A stretch of DNA of 11,210 nt from an uncultured Ruminiclostridium sp. (GTDB lineage: Bacteria; Bacillota; Clostridia; Oscillospirales; Ruminococcaceae). The stretch is taken from NCBI GenBank assembly GCA_910579265.1, contig CAJTTE010000037.1:1-11210 (forward strand), in the 5' to 3' direction. The first letter of the stretch is position 1, and each line of letters begins with the position of its first letter. The translations under genes were made by a program, and so were the position numbers. Under the pieces are notes generated by a model. It was not told the DNA's origin and ran no database searches. It saw only the letters and a list, made by a program, of their open reading frames with translations. Shown one piece after another: positions 1 through 6,986 of this stretch.

Positions 1-348
1 CTCCTGTTGAATTTTTAAAAAATTTTGTCCAATATCATTGACAAACCTACAAACAAATCACGCACGGTATAAAAACAAAGCTTTTTACAATATTTACGCA
101 ATATCCGCACTTATCAAAAAATACAAAACGGATATGCATTAAAATCGACTCCCTTTTACAAGTCCGGATGATCTTATTGTGGTATGCGTCCGAATAAAAA
201 GGTACTTATCAGGATATTCATGCAATGCCTCTGCACATTATCAATAAATTTATCGGCTATCGATATACCAAGTGATAAAAAACGAAATTTATTGACACAG
301 CAAAACGGATTTCGGAAATACAAGTATTACTTCTTATCCGATTATTCG
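1..348. other. Non-coding left end of window
   Basis: This AT-rich stretch lies downstream of the minus-strand membrane acyltransferase gene. A plus-strand open frame (184-423) runs through its right part, but it has no ribosome binding site before its ATG, overlaps the 3' end of the acyltransferase gene and resembles nothing I recognise. The only structure I can support is a weak terminator-like hairpin at 277-314. A perfect TTGACA hexamer at 38-43 has no -10 box at normal spacing, so I do not call a promoter. Confidence 0.5.
277..314 (-). terminator. Possible terminator of the membrane acyltransferase gene
   Basis: Read on the minus strand, a 6-bp stem (CGAAAT at 309-314 pairing with ATTTCG at 283-288) is followed directly by six T residues (277-282). 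It begins about 35 bases after the acyltransferase stop. The loop is long (20 nt) and the stem is AT-rich, so this is a weak candidate supported mainly by its position and T-tract. Confidence 0.3.
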
Positions 349-1101
349 TTAAAATATGCTTCTGCCGAATATCAGACAGAGTGTAGTATACATTATCGGC
401 TGATGAAGAACATATATCCATAATGAATATCTTCCGGCCGCTGCAAAAAAAGGAATATGTGTTTTATAGAAGAACTTCGGAGCTCTTCTTTCCTTAACAT
501 AAACCCCGTAAAATGCTCCCGCAAAAAATAAAAACAGCCACGGCAATAGAGGAAAATAATCAAGAGAAGAAAAATTATTATCCGGAAAACCCAAGGGAAA
601 TAAAACGGAGGTTGAATAAAGAAATTCCGGAAGTTTGACTTTGAAGAGATCGCCTATTCCCAAAAAACCGTATTTTACGTTGAAGCTCATTATAAAAAGC
701 ACAACACTTAATGCAATTCCGATAAAAGGAGGTATCTTAGCAAAAAATTTCTCTCCCAAGCCATAAATCATCATGGAAATACCAAGAAAATGCAATATGC
801 CGAAGCTATCCGGCGAGCCCTTTATCACAAAGGCAGTAACAAAAGTAAATATCATCCCTATGAAAAAGCACTGAACGCCTCTTCTAAGATTACTTCTGGA
901 ATAATTACACACAATACCGGAAATGCAAATAAACGTTCCCGCAAAAATATCTCTGATAACATAAAACCAATCTTCAAAAAAAACGGGAATGTCTATGCCG
1001 AAAATAAACTTAAGATTATGCATAAGGTGATATATTACCATACAAATAATTGCAAATCCCCTTAGCTCATCCAGAAAACCCACTCTGTTTCTCGTTTCCA
1101 T
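349..1101 (-). CDS. HGSNAT/DUF1624-type multi-pass membrane protein (putative acyltransferase)
   Basis: A 250-residue, strongly hydrophobic protein with about seven likely membrane segments. The N-terminal LDELRG (10-15) followed by a hydrophobic helix and His25, the FGILHFLG segment (100-107, His104), the LDYFPLLPW block (180-188) and the C-terminal GRYSLWIYVLHQP block (223-235, His233) are the pattern of the heparan-alpha-glucosaminide N-acetyltransferase catalytic family (DUF1624). Members are membrane proteins thought to move an acyl group, in some cases from acetyl-CoA, across the membrane; bacterial substrates are mostly unknown. I chose the ATG at 1101, just before the conserved start of the domain. 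A longer frame from a TTG at 1164 exists, but the AAGGA before it is only 3 bases from the TTG. The ribosome site at 1101 is itself weak (CGGAA). The gene stands alone, with no sugar or wall gene beside it to suggest a substrate. Confidence 0.82.
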   Translation of the reverse strand: METRNRVGFLDELRGFAIICMVIYHLMHNLKFIFGIDIPVFFEDWFYVIRDIFAGTFICISGIVCNYSRSNLRRGVQCFFIGMIFTFVTAFVIKGSPDSFGILHFLGISMMIYGLGEKFFAKIPPFIGIALSVVLFIMSFNVKYGFLGIGDLFKVKLPEFLYSTSVLFPLGFPDNNFSSLDYFPLLPWLFLFFAGAFYGVYVKERRAPKFFYKTHIPFFAAAGRYSLWIYVLHQPIMYTTLCLIFGRSIF

Positions 1102-1376
1102 TTTTTCCGATACCAAACCTTTACTTTTTTGTTTTATTTTACCACCGTTAAATAAAAAATGCAACTGTCCTTATTTAAAAAACATAAACAGACAAAGATT
1201 TTTATTTGCAAATACACCGAACATATTCTATTTCCGTATTTTATTAAATCTGAAGAAAATGCATAAAACAAACGGATTAATATCAACCGCAGACAATCAA
1301 ATTCTATGATGAAACCTAAGCAGTCCAAATATCCGTAATATTTATACCGGACCCTTTGCATTTTATCTGTAATACG

Positions 1377-1420
1377 ATAAAATCCCGCAGTAAGGCTTCT
1401 GCCTGTAAAGGGGATTTTAT
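1377..1420. repeat. Inverted repeat / strong hairpin, possible bidirectional terminator
   Basis: ATAAAATCCC (1377-1386) pairs perfectly with GGGATTTTAT (1411-1420). Inside, GCAG (1387-1390) pairs with CTGC (1399-1402), leaving an 8-nt apical loop and an 8-nt bulge on one side. The outer arm is an A-tract plus CCC on one side and GGG plus a T-tract on the other, the layout of bidirectional intrinsic terminators. It lies about 300 bases past the clpC stop, so it could be a distal clpC terminator, or a structured RNA or site of another kind. Confidence 0.45.
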
Positions 1421-1462
1421 AGATGTTTGAACAATTAAAATGCAAAAACATAACGGGGTACT

Positions 1463-1474
1463 ATTCGATCGAAT
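1463..1474. repeat. Perfect 12-bp palindrome ATTCGATCGAAT
   Basis: ATTCGATCGAAT reads identically on both strands. It lies in the non-coding spacer with no promoter boxes that I can place around it. It could be an operator or chance; a 12-bp palindrome alone is weak evidence. Confidence 0.3.
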
Positions 1475-1714
1475 GCATTTATCTTATTTTATCGGCTGAT
1501 ACTTGTCTAAGGGCTATCCAAAAATTCGAAAATTGCATGAATTCAACTAACTGCATATACTTTCCACGTCATAGAATGCCGATAGTTTGACTACAAAATT
1601 TCCTCGTACTTCTCCGTTTTTTTAAAATCACCATGTTTTCAGCTGAATTGTACATAGTTGCCTTGTTTTCAGATACGCCTTAATTATTTACATCAGCATT
1701 GCATTTCAGATATT

Positions 1715-4111
1715 TTATTTTATTTTCACCGTCTTAATATTTGTATTGTCATATTCGATCCTGACTTCGTCTACCCCATTAAGCATCAGTTCAGCGATTC
1801 TGTCCTCGACCTCAGAAACAATAAGCCTGCGAAGAGGCCTTGCTCCAAATGTTTTGTCATAGCCTTTTTCTGCCAGATAATTTGCCGCTTCATCGCTATA
1901 AGATAGCTTTACGCCCGCTTCTTCCGCTCTTTTACACAGATCGTCCAGCATTATCCGGCTTATTTTCCTGATATCATCCTGATCAAGAGGTTCGAAGATT
2001 ACTGTTTCATCGATCCTGTTAAGAAACTCCGGCTTAAAAAATTTCTTTAATTCATTCTTAACTTTCTCGTTTCTTATACTGTCATCATCACTGCTGCCGA
2101 ATCCGATACTTACTTTCTTTTCCACCAGCTCCTTAGCGCCGATATTCCCTGTCATTATCAGTATCGTATTGGCAAAGCTTACAGTTCTGCCCTCGGAAGA
2201 CGTCAGAATACCGTCCTCCAAAATCTGCAAAAGAAGATCGAAAACATCAGAATGCGCTTTTTCTATTTCATCAAAAAGAATAACAGAATAGGGCTTTTTT
2301 ATAACCTCCTGTATAAACTTTCCCCCCTGTTCGAAGCCGACATATCCCGGAGGAGAGCCTATGAGCTTGGATACCGAATGCTTTTCCATAAACTCTGACA
2401 TGTCGAGCCTGATAAGCGATTTTTCGCTTCCGAACATTTCCTTTGCCAATATTTTACATAGCTGAGTTTTTCCCACCCCTGTCGGGCCTAAAAAAATAAA
2501 CGACCCTATCGGACGGTTAGGGGACTTAAGTCCTACTCTCCCGCGCTTTACGGCTTTAACTATATTATCAACGGCTTTGTCCTGACCTATCACTTGCTTT
2601 TTGATAACCTGGTCAAGACCGGATAATGCCTTTGTAACATCTGAGGACATTTTTCCGACCGGAACGCCGCTCCATTGAGATACGATTTCACAAACCGCTT
2701 GAGCATCAACAATGTTGCCGCTTCCCTCTCCGCCCGTTATTTCTTTTTTTGCAGCACTCAACTGATCGTCAAGCTGTCTTTCCTCATCTCTTAATTGTGC
2801 CGCTTTCTCAAAATCCTGATTTTCTATCGCTTTATTTTTTTCCAGACGGCAAAGTTTTAATCTCTCTTCAATGCTTTTCATTGCCGGCGTGTCGGTAAAG
2901 CTTTTTAATCTTTCCCTTGCCGCAGCCTCGTCTATAATATCTATAGCCTTATCCGGAAGCCTTCTTTCATTTATATACCTTACTGACAATCTTACGGACT
3001 CCTTAATTGCGTCATCGCTTATCTTGACCTTATGATGAGCTTCATATTTGTCCCTTAGTCCAAACAGGATCTTTTCCGCCGAATTCTCATCAGGTTCTTC
3101 TACCGTTATCGGCTGAAACCTTCTTTCCAGTGCTCCGTCTTTTTCAATATACTTTCTGTATTCGTCAACCGTTGTTGCTCCAATAAGCTGTATCTCTCCC
3201 CTGGCAAGCAGCGGCTTCAGTATATTGGCGGCATCTATTGCCCCTTCGGCGGAACCTGCTCCCACAATATTATGAAGCTCGTCGATAAAAAGGATTATAT
3301 CCTTATCCCTAACTATCTGATCAAGAACCGCCTTTACTCTTTCTTCAAAATCACCTCTGTACTTTGCTCCGGCTATCATGGATGTAATATCAAGCATAAA
3401 TATGCGTTTTGACTTAAGCATTTCAGGAACATCGCCTTTCGATATTCTTTGAGCCAGACCTTCTACGACGGCCGTTTTACCGACGCCTCCCTCTCCTATA
3501 AGACATGGGTTGTTTTTTCTTCTTCTTAACAGCGTCTGTATCATTCTTTGGATCTCCTTATCCCGGCATATTACAGGATCGATTTCCCCCGCTTCCGCCA
3601 GAGATGTAAGATCTCTTCCGTATTTAAGCATAGACTGATCCATGCTTTTTTTCTTTGAAAAGTTTGTTCCTTCATCCTTTTTTCCCGCCGTACAATCCCT
3701 TATTCCCGCTGAAATATCCGCGCCCATTTCCCGAAGGAAAACACTTCCGTAGCACTCTTCGTCCGTAAGAATAGCATACAGGATATGTTCGGTTCCCACA
3801 AAGGCCGAATTCTCCCGTCTTGCTTCATTAAGAGCATTTTCCAGTATTCTCTTGCTCCGCGGCGTAAAGTCGTTAATACCCAATTGAGTCGGTATGCCGC
3901 TTCCCACGGATTGTTGCAGCTTACTTAAAACGCTGTCCTTGCTTATTCCCTGTACTGACAGAATATGTCCGGCCACGCCCGTTTCATCATAAAGCAGGCC
4001 GCAAAGTATATGTTCGCTGCCCACATAGGTATGTCCCATTGAAGAAGCGGTATTTATTGAGTTATTAAGTGCTTTATTGGCCTTTTCCGTAAATCCGCTG
4101 AACTCAATCAT
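1715..4111 (-). CDS. clpC: ATP-dependent Clp protease ATPase subunit ClpC
   Basis: A 798-residue class I Clp/HSP100 ATPase, the cytosolic unfoldase that feeds substrates to ClpP and takes part in general protein quality control. Seen in order: two N-domain repeats (SEHILCGLL near 32, TEHILYAIL near 107); first AAA+ module with Walker A GEGGVGKT (206-213), Walker B IILFIDE (272-278) and LERRF (328-332); a UVR-type linker (about 427-455); second module with Walker A GPTGVGKT (542-549), Walker B VILFDE (610-615), a sensor-1-like MTGN (653-656) and sensor-2 GARPLRR (756-762). The IGF tripeptide at 669-671 is the expected ClpP-docking loop. The linker and tripeptide argue for ClpC over ClpB. I chose the ATG at 4111: it opens the conserved MIEFSGFTEKA and has AAAGGA nine bases upstream; an upstream in-frame GTG at 4156 adds an unrelated tail. 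Length is normal for the family. The usual ctsR, mcsA and mcsB neighbours are absent. Confidence 0.97.
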   Translation of the reverse strand: MIEFSGFTEKANKALNNSINTASSMGHTYVGSEHILCGLLYDETGVAGHILSVQGISKDSVLSKLQQSVGSGIPTQLGINDFTPRSKRILENALNEARRENSAFVGTEHILYAILTDEECYGSVFLREMGADISAGIRDCTAGKKDEGTNFSKKKSMDQSMLKYGRDLTSLAEAGEIDPVICRDKEIQRMIQTLLRRRKNNPCLIGEGGVGKTAVVEGLAQRISKGDVPEMLKSKRIFMLDITSMIAGAKYRGDFEERVKAVLDQIVRDKDIILFIDELHNIVGAGSAEGAIDAANILKPLLARGEIQLIGATTVDEYRKYIEKDGALERRFQPITVEEPDENSAEKILFGLRDKYEAHHKVKISDDAIKESVRLSVRYINERRLPDKAIDIIDEAAARERLKSFTDTPAMKSIEERLKLCRLEKNKAIENQDFEKAAQLRDEERQLDDQLSAAKKEITGGEGSGNIVDAQAVCEIVSQWSGVPVGKMSSDVTKALSGLDQVIKKQVIGQDKAVDNIVKAVKRGRVGLKSPNRPIGSFIFLGPTGVGKTQLCKILAKEMFGSEKSLIRLDMSEFMEKHSVSKLIGSPPGYVGFEQGGKFIQEVIKKPYSVILFDEIEKAHSDVFDLLLQILEDGILTSSEGRTVSFANTILIMTGNIGAKELVEKKVSIGFGSSDDDSIRNEKVKNELKKFFKPEFLNRIDETVIFEPLDQDDIRKISRIMLDDLCKRAEEAGVKLSYSDEAANYLAEKGYDKTFGARPLRRLIVSEVEDRIAELMLNGVDEVRIEYDNTNIKTVKIK

Positions 4112-4225
4112 AAAACGTTTTCCTTTCTTTGAACAAAAATAAAAAAACTGTAACACAAAATCTCCGGATTCATATATTGTATTATGAAACGTTTCAGTAA
4201 TATCTAATCAAGGAGGAACATTTTT
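4112..4225. promoter_or_regulatory. Divergent clpC / Cys-rich gene regulatory region with two AAACGTTT palindromes
   Basis: This 114-bp region must carry the promoters of both divergent genes. It contains the perfect palindromes AAAACGTTTT (4112-4121, between the clpC ribosome site and its ATG) and TGAAACGTTTCA (4185-4196), sharing the core AAACGTTT. A possible plus-strand promoter is TTGTAT (4177-4182) and TAATAT (4198-4203) with 15-bp spacing, which would put the second palindrome between the boxes. No promoter for clpC stands out. I see no CIRCE element and no CtsR-type GGTCAAA direct repeat. An operator role is inference. Confidence 0.45.
4211..4216 (+). promoter_or_regulatory. Strong ribosome binding site AGGAGG for the Cys-rich gene
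   Basis: A perfect AGGAGG lies nine bases before the ATG at 4226. It is the best Shine-Dalgarno match in the window and is a main reason to accept the very short gene that follows as real and well translated. Confidence 0.8.
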
Positions 4226-4411
4226 ATGTGGGGTAACAACTGCTGCTGGATTATCATCCTTATTCTTTTATTCACTTGCTGCGGTGGCAATAACGGTTGC
4301 GGATGCGGCAACGCATTTGCTAACAACGGCGGTTGCGGATGCAACGGTGGCTGCGGATGCAACAACGATTGCGGCAACAACTGCGGAAACGGCTGTGGCT
4401 GCGGCTGCTGA
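4226..4411 (+). CDS. Cys/Gly/Asn-rich mini-protein with N-terminal hydrophobic segment
   Basis: A 61-residue protein that I cannot assign to a function. By my count it has 15 Cys, 17 Gly and 13 Asn. Residues 8-16 (WIIILILLF) are a short hydrophobic segment, flanked by Cys-Cys pairs at 6-7 and 18-19. The rest is a low-complexity tail of GCGC and NNxCG units ending in GCGCGC. The DNA shows matching internal repeats: GGTTGCGGATGC at 4295-4306 and 4331-4342, and a one-base variant at 4349-4360. It has a perfect AGGAGG, its own terminator and is divergent from clpC. Similar small clostridial proteins have been labelled with chorion-like high-cysteine names because of composition alone, which says nothing of function. 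Metal binding, disulfide cross-linking or a coat/spore-surface role are possible. The gene is probably real because start, ribosome site and terminator agree. Confidence 0.8.
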   Translation: MWGNNCCWIIILILLFTCCGGNNGCGCGNAFANNGGCGCNGGCGCNNDCGNNCGNGCGCGC

Positions 4412-4428
4412 TTGATTTCCTGAAACGG

Positions 4429-4458
4429 TGGGAGGGATTACTCTCCCATTGTTTTATT
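4429..4458 (+). terminator. Intrinsic terminator of the Cys-rich gene
   Basis: TGGGAG (4429-4434) pairs with CTCCCA (4443-4448) around an 8-nt loop, followed by TTGTTTTATT (4449-4458). It starts 17 bases after the mini-protein stop codon, which makes the small gene a self-contained transcription unit. Confidence 0.75.
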
Positions 4459-4696
4459 ATATGCAAACGTACAAGCATTGTGCATTTTTTCCAATTACGG
4501 ATACAAAGGCAAAAACAAGATTATTGAAAAATCCCCTTTATAAATGTAGGAAAAAGGAGTATAATGTAAAAGTTAGAGTATCGTCTTACCGGCTGAAGAC
4601 AAAATCAGAAACGCAAATATCTTATCTGTTCAGGACAAGCCTTGGGCAAATTTGCAGTTTGTATTTAAAAGCTTGACGGACAAATTATTCATATGC

Positions 4697-4736
4697 GCTG
4701 AATGCAAAGACGTAATGCTGAATGCAAAAACGTAAT
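4697..4736. repeat. Tandem duplication, 20 bp x 2
   Basis: Two adjacent copies of a 20-bp unit (GCTGAATGCAAA-G/A-ACGTAAT) at 4697-4716 and 4717-4736 differ at one position, the thirteenth base. It lies in non-coding DNA. It could be a slippage duplication or a pair of protein-binding sites; only two copies are present. Confidence 0.8.
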
Positions 4737-4887
4737 AAAGACAAATAAATTACAGATCTGCCTATAATATTTTTTTGATCAAGAACCGCCCTTTAAAAAC
4801 TGTCTCAATCCTTTGCAGCTTTAAAACCTTAATTTCACGACTTGCAGTCTTTAATACAGAAAAAAATGAAAACCTGCGACACGGAAA

Positions 4888-5071
4888 ATTTAAGGCAACA
4901 CCACACAATGATTGCGTGTGAATTGCGCAGTCAGATTTTTCTTCAGCTTGCATAAATACGACGCAGGAATACTGACGTATTTCAAGGAGAATTTGTGTAA
5001 GATGACGGAATATATGCAAGCAAGCTGCACGCAAAGCCGTCAGGCGGTCATTGTGCGGTATTGCCTTAAAT
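4888..5071. mobile_element. MITE-like element with 24-bp terminal inverted repeats
   Basis: The left arm (4888-4911) and right arm (5048-5071) are inverted copies with only two mismatches in 24 positions, and both mismatches can form G-U pairs in RNA on one strand. Pairing continues inward through 4912-4915 with 5044-5047 if G-U pairs are allowed. Further complementarity exists inside: CTTGCATA (4947-4954) with TATGCAAG (5013-5020), and an apical AAATACG (4954-4960) with CGTATTT (4976-4982). The whole 184 bases can fold into one long, branched hairpin with no gene inside. This is the architecture of a miniature inverted-repeat transposable element, but a structured RNA is an alternative. I could not identify a clear target-site duplication. 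Confidence 0.55.
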
Positions 5072-5101
5072 CAAATATTCTTACAACCACCCGGAATCCG
5101 G

Positions 5102-5131
5102 TTGTCCGGACATTCACGTACCAAATATAAA
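5102..5131 (+). promoter_or_regulatory. Candidate typA promoter
   Basis: TTGTCC (5102-5107) and TATAAA (5126-5131) are separated by 18 bases and lie 32 bases before the typA start, just outside the MITE-like element. The match to a sigma-70/A promoter is moderate. It would drive typA and the genes behind it. Confidence 0.4.
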
Positions 5132-5150
5132 CGAAATATAACAAAAGAAA

Positions 5151-5156
5151 AGAGGA
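5151..5156 (+). promoter_or_regulatory. Ribosome binding site fixing the TTG start of typA
   Basis: AGAGGA lies six bases before the TTG at 5163. Together with the conserved N-terminus it supports a TTG start; no ATG or GTG lies nearby in frame. Confidence 0.7.
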
Positions 5157-5162
5157 AGTATT

Positions 5163-6986
5163 TTGACCAGAGAAGATTTAAGAAACATTGCAATTATTGC
5201 CCATGTCGATCACGGAAAAACCACCCTGGTCGACGAAATGCTGAAGCAGGGAGGAGTATACCGCGAAAATCAGGCTGTGGTGGACCGTGTAATGGACAGC
5301 AATGACCTGGAACGGGAAAGAGGGATCACAATTCTTGCCAAAAACACCTCCGTATACTACAAGGATATTAAAATAAACATTGTTGACACTCCGGGGCATG
5401 CCGACTTTTCCGGAGAAGTAGAGCGCATACTGAAAATGGTAAACGGAGTCCTGCTGCTGGTAGACAGCTTTGAGGGCACAATGCCCCAAACCCGCTTTGT
5501 ACTCCAGAAGGCTTTGGAGCTTGGTCATAAAATAATAGTGGTCGTAAATAAAACGGACCGTCCCGACGCACGCAACAAAGAAGTGGTAAACGAAGTTCTG
5601 GAGCTTCTTCTTGATCTGGACGCAACCGAAGAACAGTTGGACAGTCCGGTGGTTTTCTGTTCGGGAAGAATGGGCTGTTCCTCGTACAATCCCGATGATA
5701 TGGGAGATAACTTTATACCGCTCTTTGATAAAATCGTAGAGCATATTCCCGCTCCCGAAGGCGACGAGGAGGGAGAGCTTCAACTGCTTGTTTCTTCCAT
5801 AGATTACAACGACTATGTGGGAAGAATCGCGGTGGGAAGAATCGAAAGAGGAAAAATCAGGGTAAATCAGGAGGTCATGGTCTGCGATCATCACAACCGC
5901 GTTGCTCCGTACAAATCAAAAATAGTAAGCCTGTACCAGTTCGACGGTCTCGGAAAGCTCCCCGTTGAGGAGGCTACGGTAGGCGACATAGTGGCTTTCA
6001 GCGGTATTGAAAATATCACCATAGGCGAAACGGTTTGTTCAGTAAACGCACCGGAGCCTCTTCCCTTCGTAAAAATATCAGAGCCTACCGTGGAAATGAC
6101 ATTCTCAGTAAATGACAGTCCCTTTGCGGGAAAAGAGGGTAAATTCGTAACCTCAAGACAAATCCGCGAGCGTCTTCACCGCGAGCTTCTGAAGGATGTT
6201 TCTCTGAGGGTCAAGGACAGCGACACCACAGACAGCTTTGACGTGGCGGGCAGAGGCGAAATGCATCTTTCCATACTTATCGAAACAATGAGACGAGAAG
6301 GGTATGAGCTCGCAATAAGCACCCCCCGAGTATTGTACAAGGAAATAGACGGAATTAAATGCGAACCAATGGAAAGACTGCTGGTAGACGTGCCTAACGA
6401 TGCCGTAGGCTCGGTCATGAGCAAAATGGGAATCCGCAAGGGCGAGATGGTATCTATGAACCCTGTGGGAAGCCGCACAAGAATCGAATTTATCATCCCC
6501 GAAAGAGGTCTGTTCGGCTATAAAAGCGAGTTTTTGACCGATACCAAAGGAGAAGGCGTGATGAACACGGTATTTGAAGGCTATCAGCCTTATATGGGGG
6601 ATATCCCCACCAGGACCACCGGTTCTCTTGTTGCCTTTGAAACAGGTACGGCAAGCGCATATGCACTTTTTAATGTTCAGGACAGAGGACAGCTTTTCGT
6701 TGATGCGGGAGTCGATGTTTACGAGGGTATGGTGGTAGGCGTTTCGCCTAAGGCCGGAGATATCAATATAAATGTCTGCAAAAAGAAACACCTGACGAAT
6801 ACCCGTGCCAGCGGAAGCGACGAAGCGCTGAGACTTGTTCCCTACAAGCGTATGAGCCTTGAAGAAAGTCTTGAATTTATAAGCGACGACGAGCTTGTGG
6901 AGGTAACCCCCAAAAATATCCGTATAAGAAAGAGAATATTGAACAATGAGCTGAGAGCCAAGGATCAGGCTAAGAAAAAGAAGTAA
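5163..6986 (+). CDS. typA: Ribosome-associated GTPase TypA/BipA
   Basis: A 607-residue translational GTPase, the usual size of TypA/BipA. It binds the 70S ribosome at the elongation-factor site and aids ribosome assembly and translation under cold or other stress. Visible motifs: G1 AHVDHGKT (13-20), switch I RERGIT (51-56), G3 DTPGH (75-79), G4 NKTD (129-132) and a G5-like CSGR (166-169); then a beta-barrel domain II (about 205-295), EF-G-like domains III and V (about 305-475), and the TypA-specific C-terminal domain with the basic KKKHLTNTRASGSDE stretch (540-554). A lysine-rich tail ends the protein. The start is TTG with a good ribosome site. It is first in a plus-strand gene run; its TAA stop overlaps the ATG of the next gene by one base, suggesting translational coupling. 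The MITE-like element ends about 90 bases before the start. Confidence 0.97.
   Translation: MTREDLRNIAIIAHVDHGKTTLVDEMLKQGGVYRENQAVVDRVMDSNDLERERGITILAKNTSVYYKDIKINIVDTPGHADFSGEVERILKMVNGVLLLVDSFEGTMPQTRFVLQKALELGHKIIVVVNKTDRPDARNKEVVNEVLELLLDLDATEEQLDSPVVFCSGRMGCSSYNPDDMGDNFIPLFDKIVEHIPAPEGDEEGELQLLVSSIDYNDYVGRIAVGRIERGKIRVNQEVMVCDHHNRVAPYKSKIVSLYQFDGLGKLPVEEATVGDIVAFSGIENITIGETVCSVNAPEPLPFVKISEPTVEMTFSVNDSPFAGKEGKFVTSRQIRERLHRELLKDVSLRVKDSDTTDSFDVAGRGEMHLSILIETMRREGYELAISTPRVLYKEIDGIKCEPMERLLVDVPNDAVGSVMSKMGIRKGEMVSMNPVGSRTRIEFIIPERGLFGYKSEFLTDTKGEGVMNTVFEGYQPYMGDIPTRTTGSLVAFETGTASAYALFNVQDRGQLFVDAGVDVYEGMVVGVSPKAGDININVCKKKHLTNTRASGSDEALRLVPYKRMSLEESLEFISDDELVEVTPKNIRIRKRILNNELRAKDQAKKKK

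Larger units (their letters stand above)
1102..1714. other. Intergenic region between clpC and the membrane acyltransferase
   Basis: This spacer of about 610 bases separates two minus-strand genes, so it should hold the clpC 3' end and the acyltransferase promoter. I see no coding sequence with a ribosome site. It contains a 10-bp perfect inverted repeat (1377-1420) and a perfect 12-bp palindrome (1463-1474). No classic GC-rich hairpin plus T-tract follows clpC directly. A minus-strand TTGCAA (1206-1211) followed 17 bases on by TTTATG is a poor promoter match that I do not call. Confidence 0.5.
4459..5162. other. Non-coding, repeat-bearing region upstream of typA
   Basis: About 700 bases without a supported gene. 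Open frames on either strand here lack ribosome sites or run through repeats. A TATAAT (4560-4565) 17 bases after TTTATA (4537-4542) resembles a promoter; AAGGAG just before it is followed only by an immediate ATG-TAA, so it would make a non-coding transcript if active. Further on are a 20-bp tandem duplication, a large inverted-repeat element and a candidate typA promoter, listed separately. Such a spacer, longer and more repetitive than the other gaps, suggests insertion or decay history. Confidence 0.55.

Noticed and set aside
38..73. Possible promoter TTGACA with TATAAA
   Set aside because: The spacing between the boxes is 24 bases, too long for a sigma-70-type promoter, and no gene follows on that strand.
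184..423. Plus-strand 79-residue open frame with a hydrophobic N-terminal part
   Set aside because: No ribosome binding site, overlaps the 3' end of the well-supported acyltransferase gene on the other strand, and no recognisable similarity.
1134..1451. Minus-strand open frame in the clpC-acyltransferase spacer
   Set aside because: It runs through the 1377-1420 hairpin, overlaps the start region of the acyltransferase gene and has no family signature.
4226..4411. Reading the GC-repeat tail of the mini-protein gene as a CRISPR-like or simple repeat array
   Set aside because: The repeats are codon-level Cys-Gly repeats inside a frame with a good ribosome site and terminator; there are no regular repeat-spacer units.
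4428..4676. Plus-strand open frame after the Cys-rich gene
   Set aside because: It starts inside the terminator hairpin, has no ribosome site and no recognisable product.
4762..5034. Minus-strand 90-residue open frame
   Set aside because: Half of it is the inverted-repeat element; no ribosome site and no similarity.
5178..5894. Minus-strand 238-residue open frame opposite typA
   Set aside because: Antisense shadow of the conserved typA reading frame, with His/Tyr/Val-rich composition typical of such shadows.
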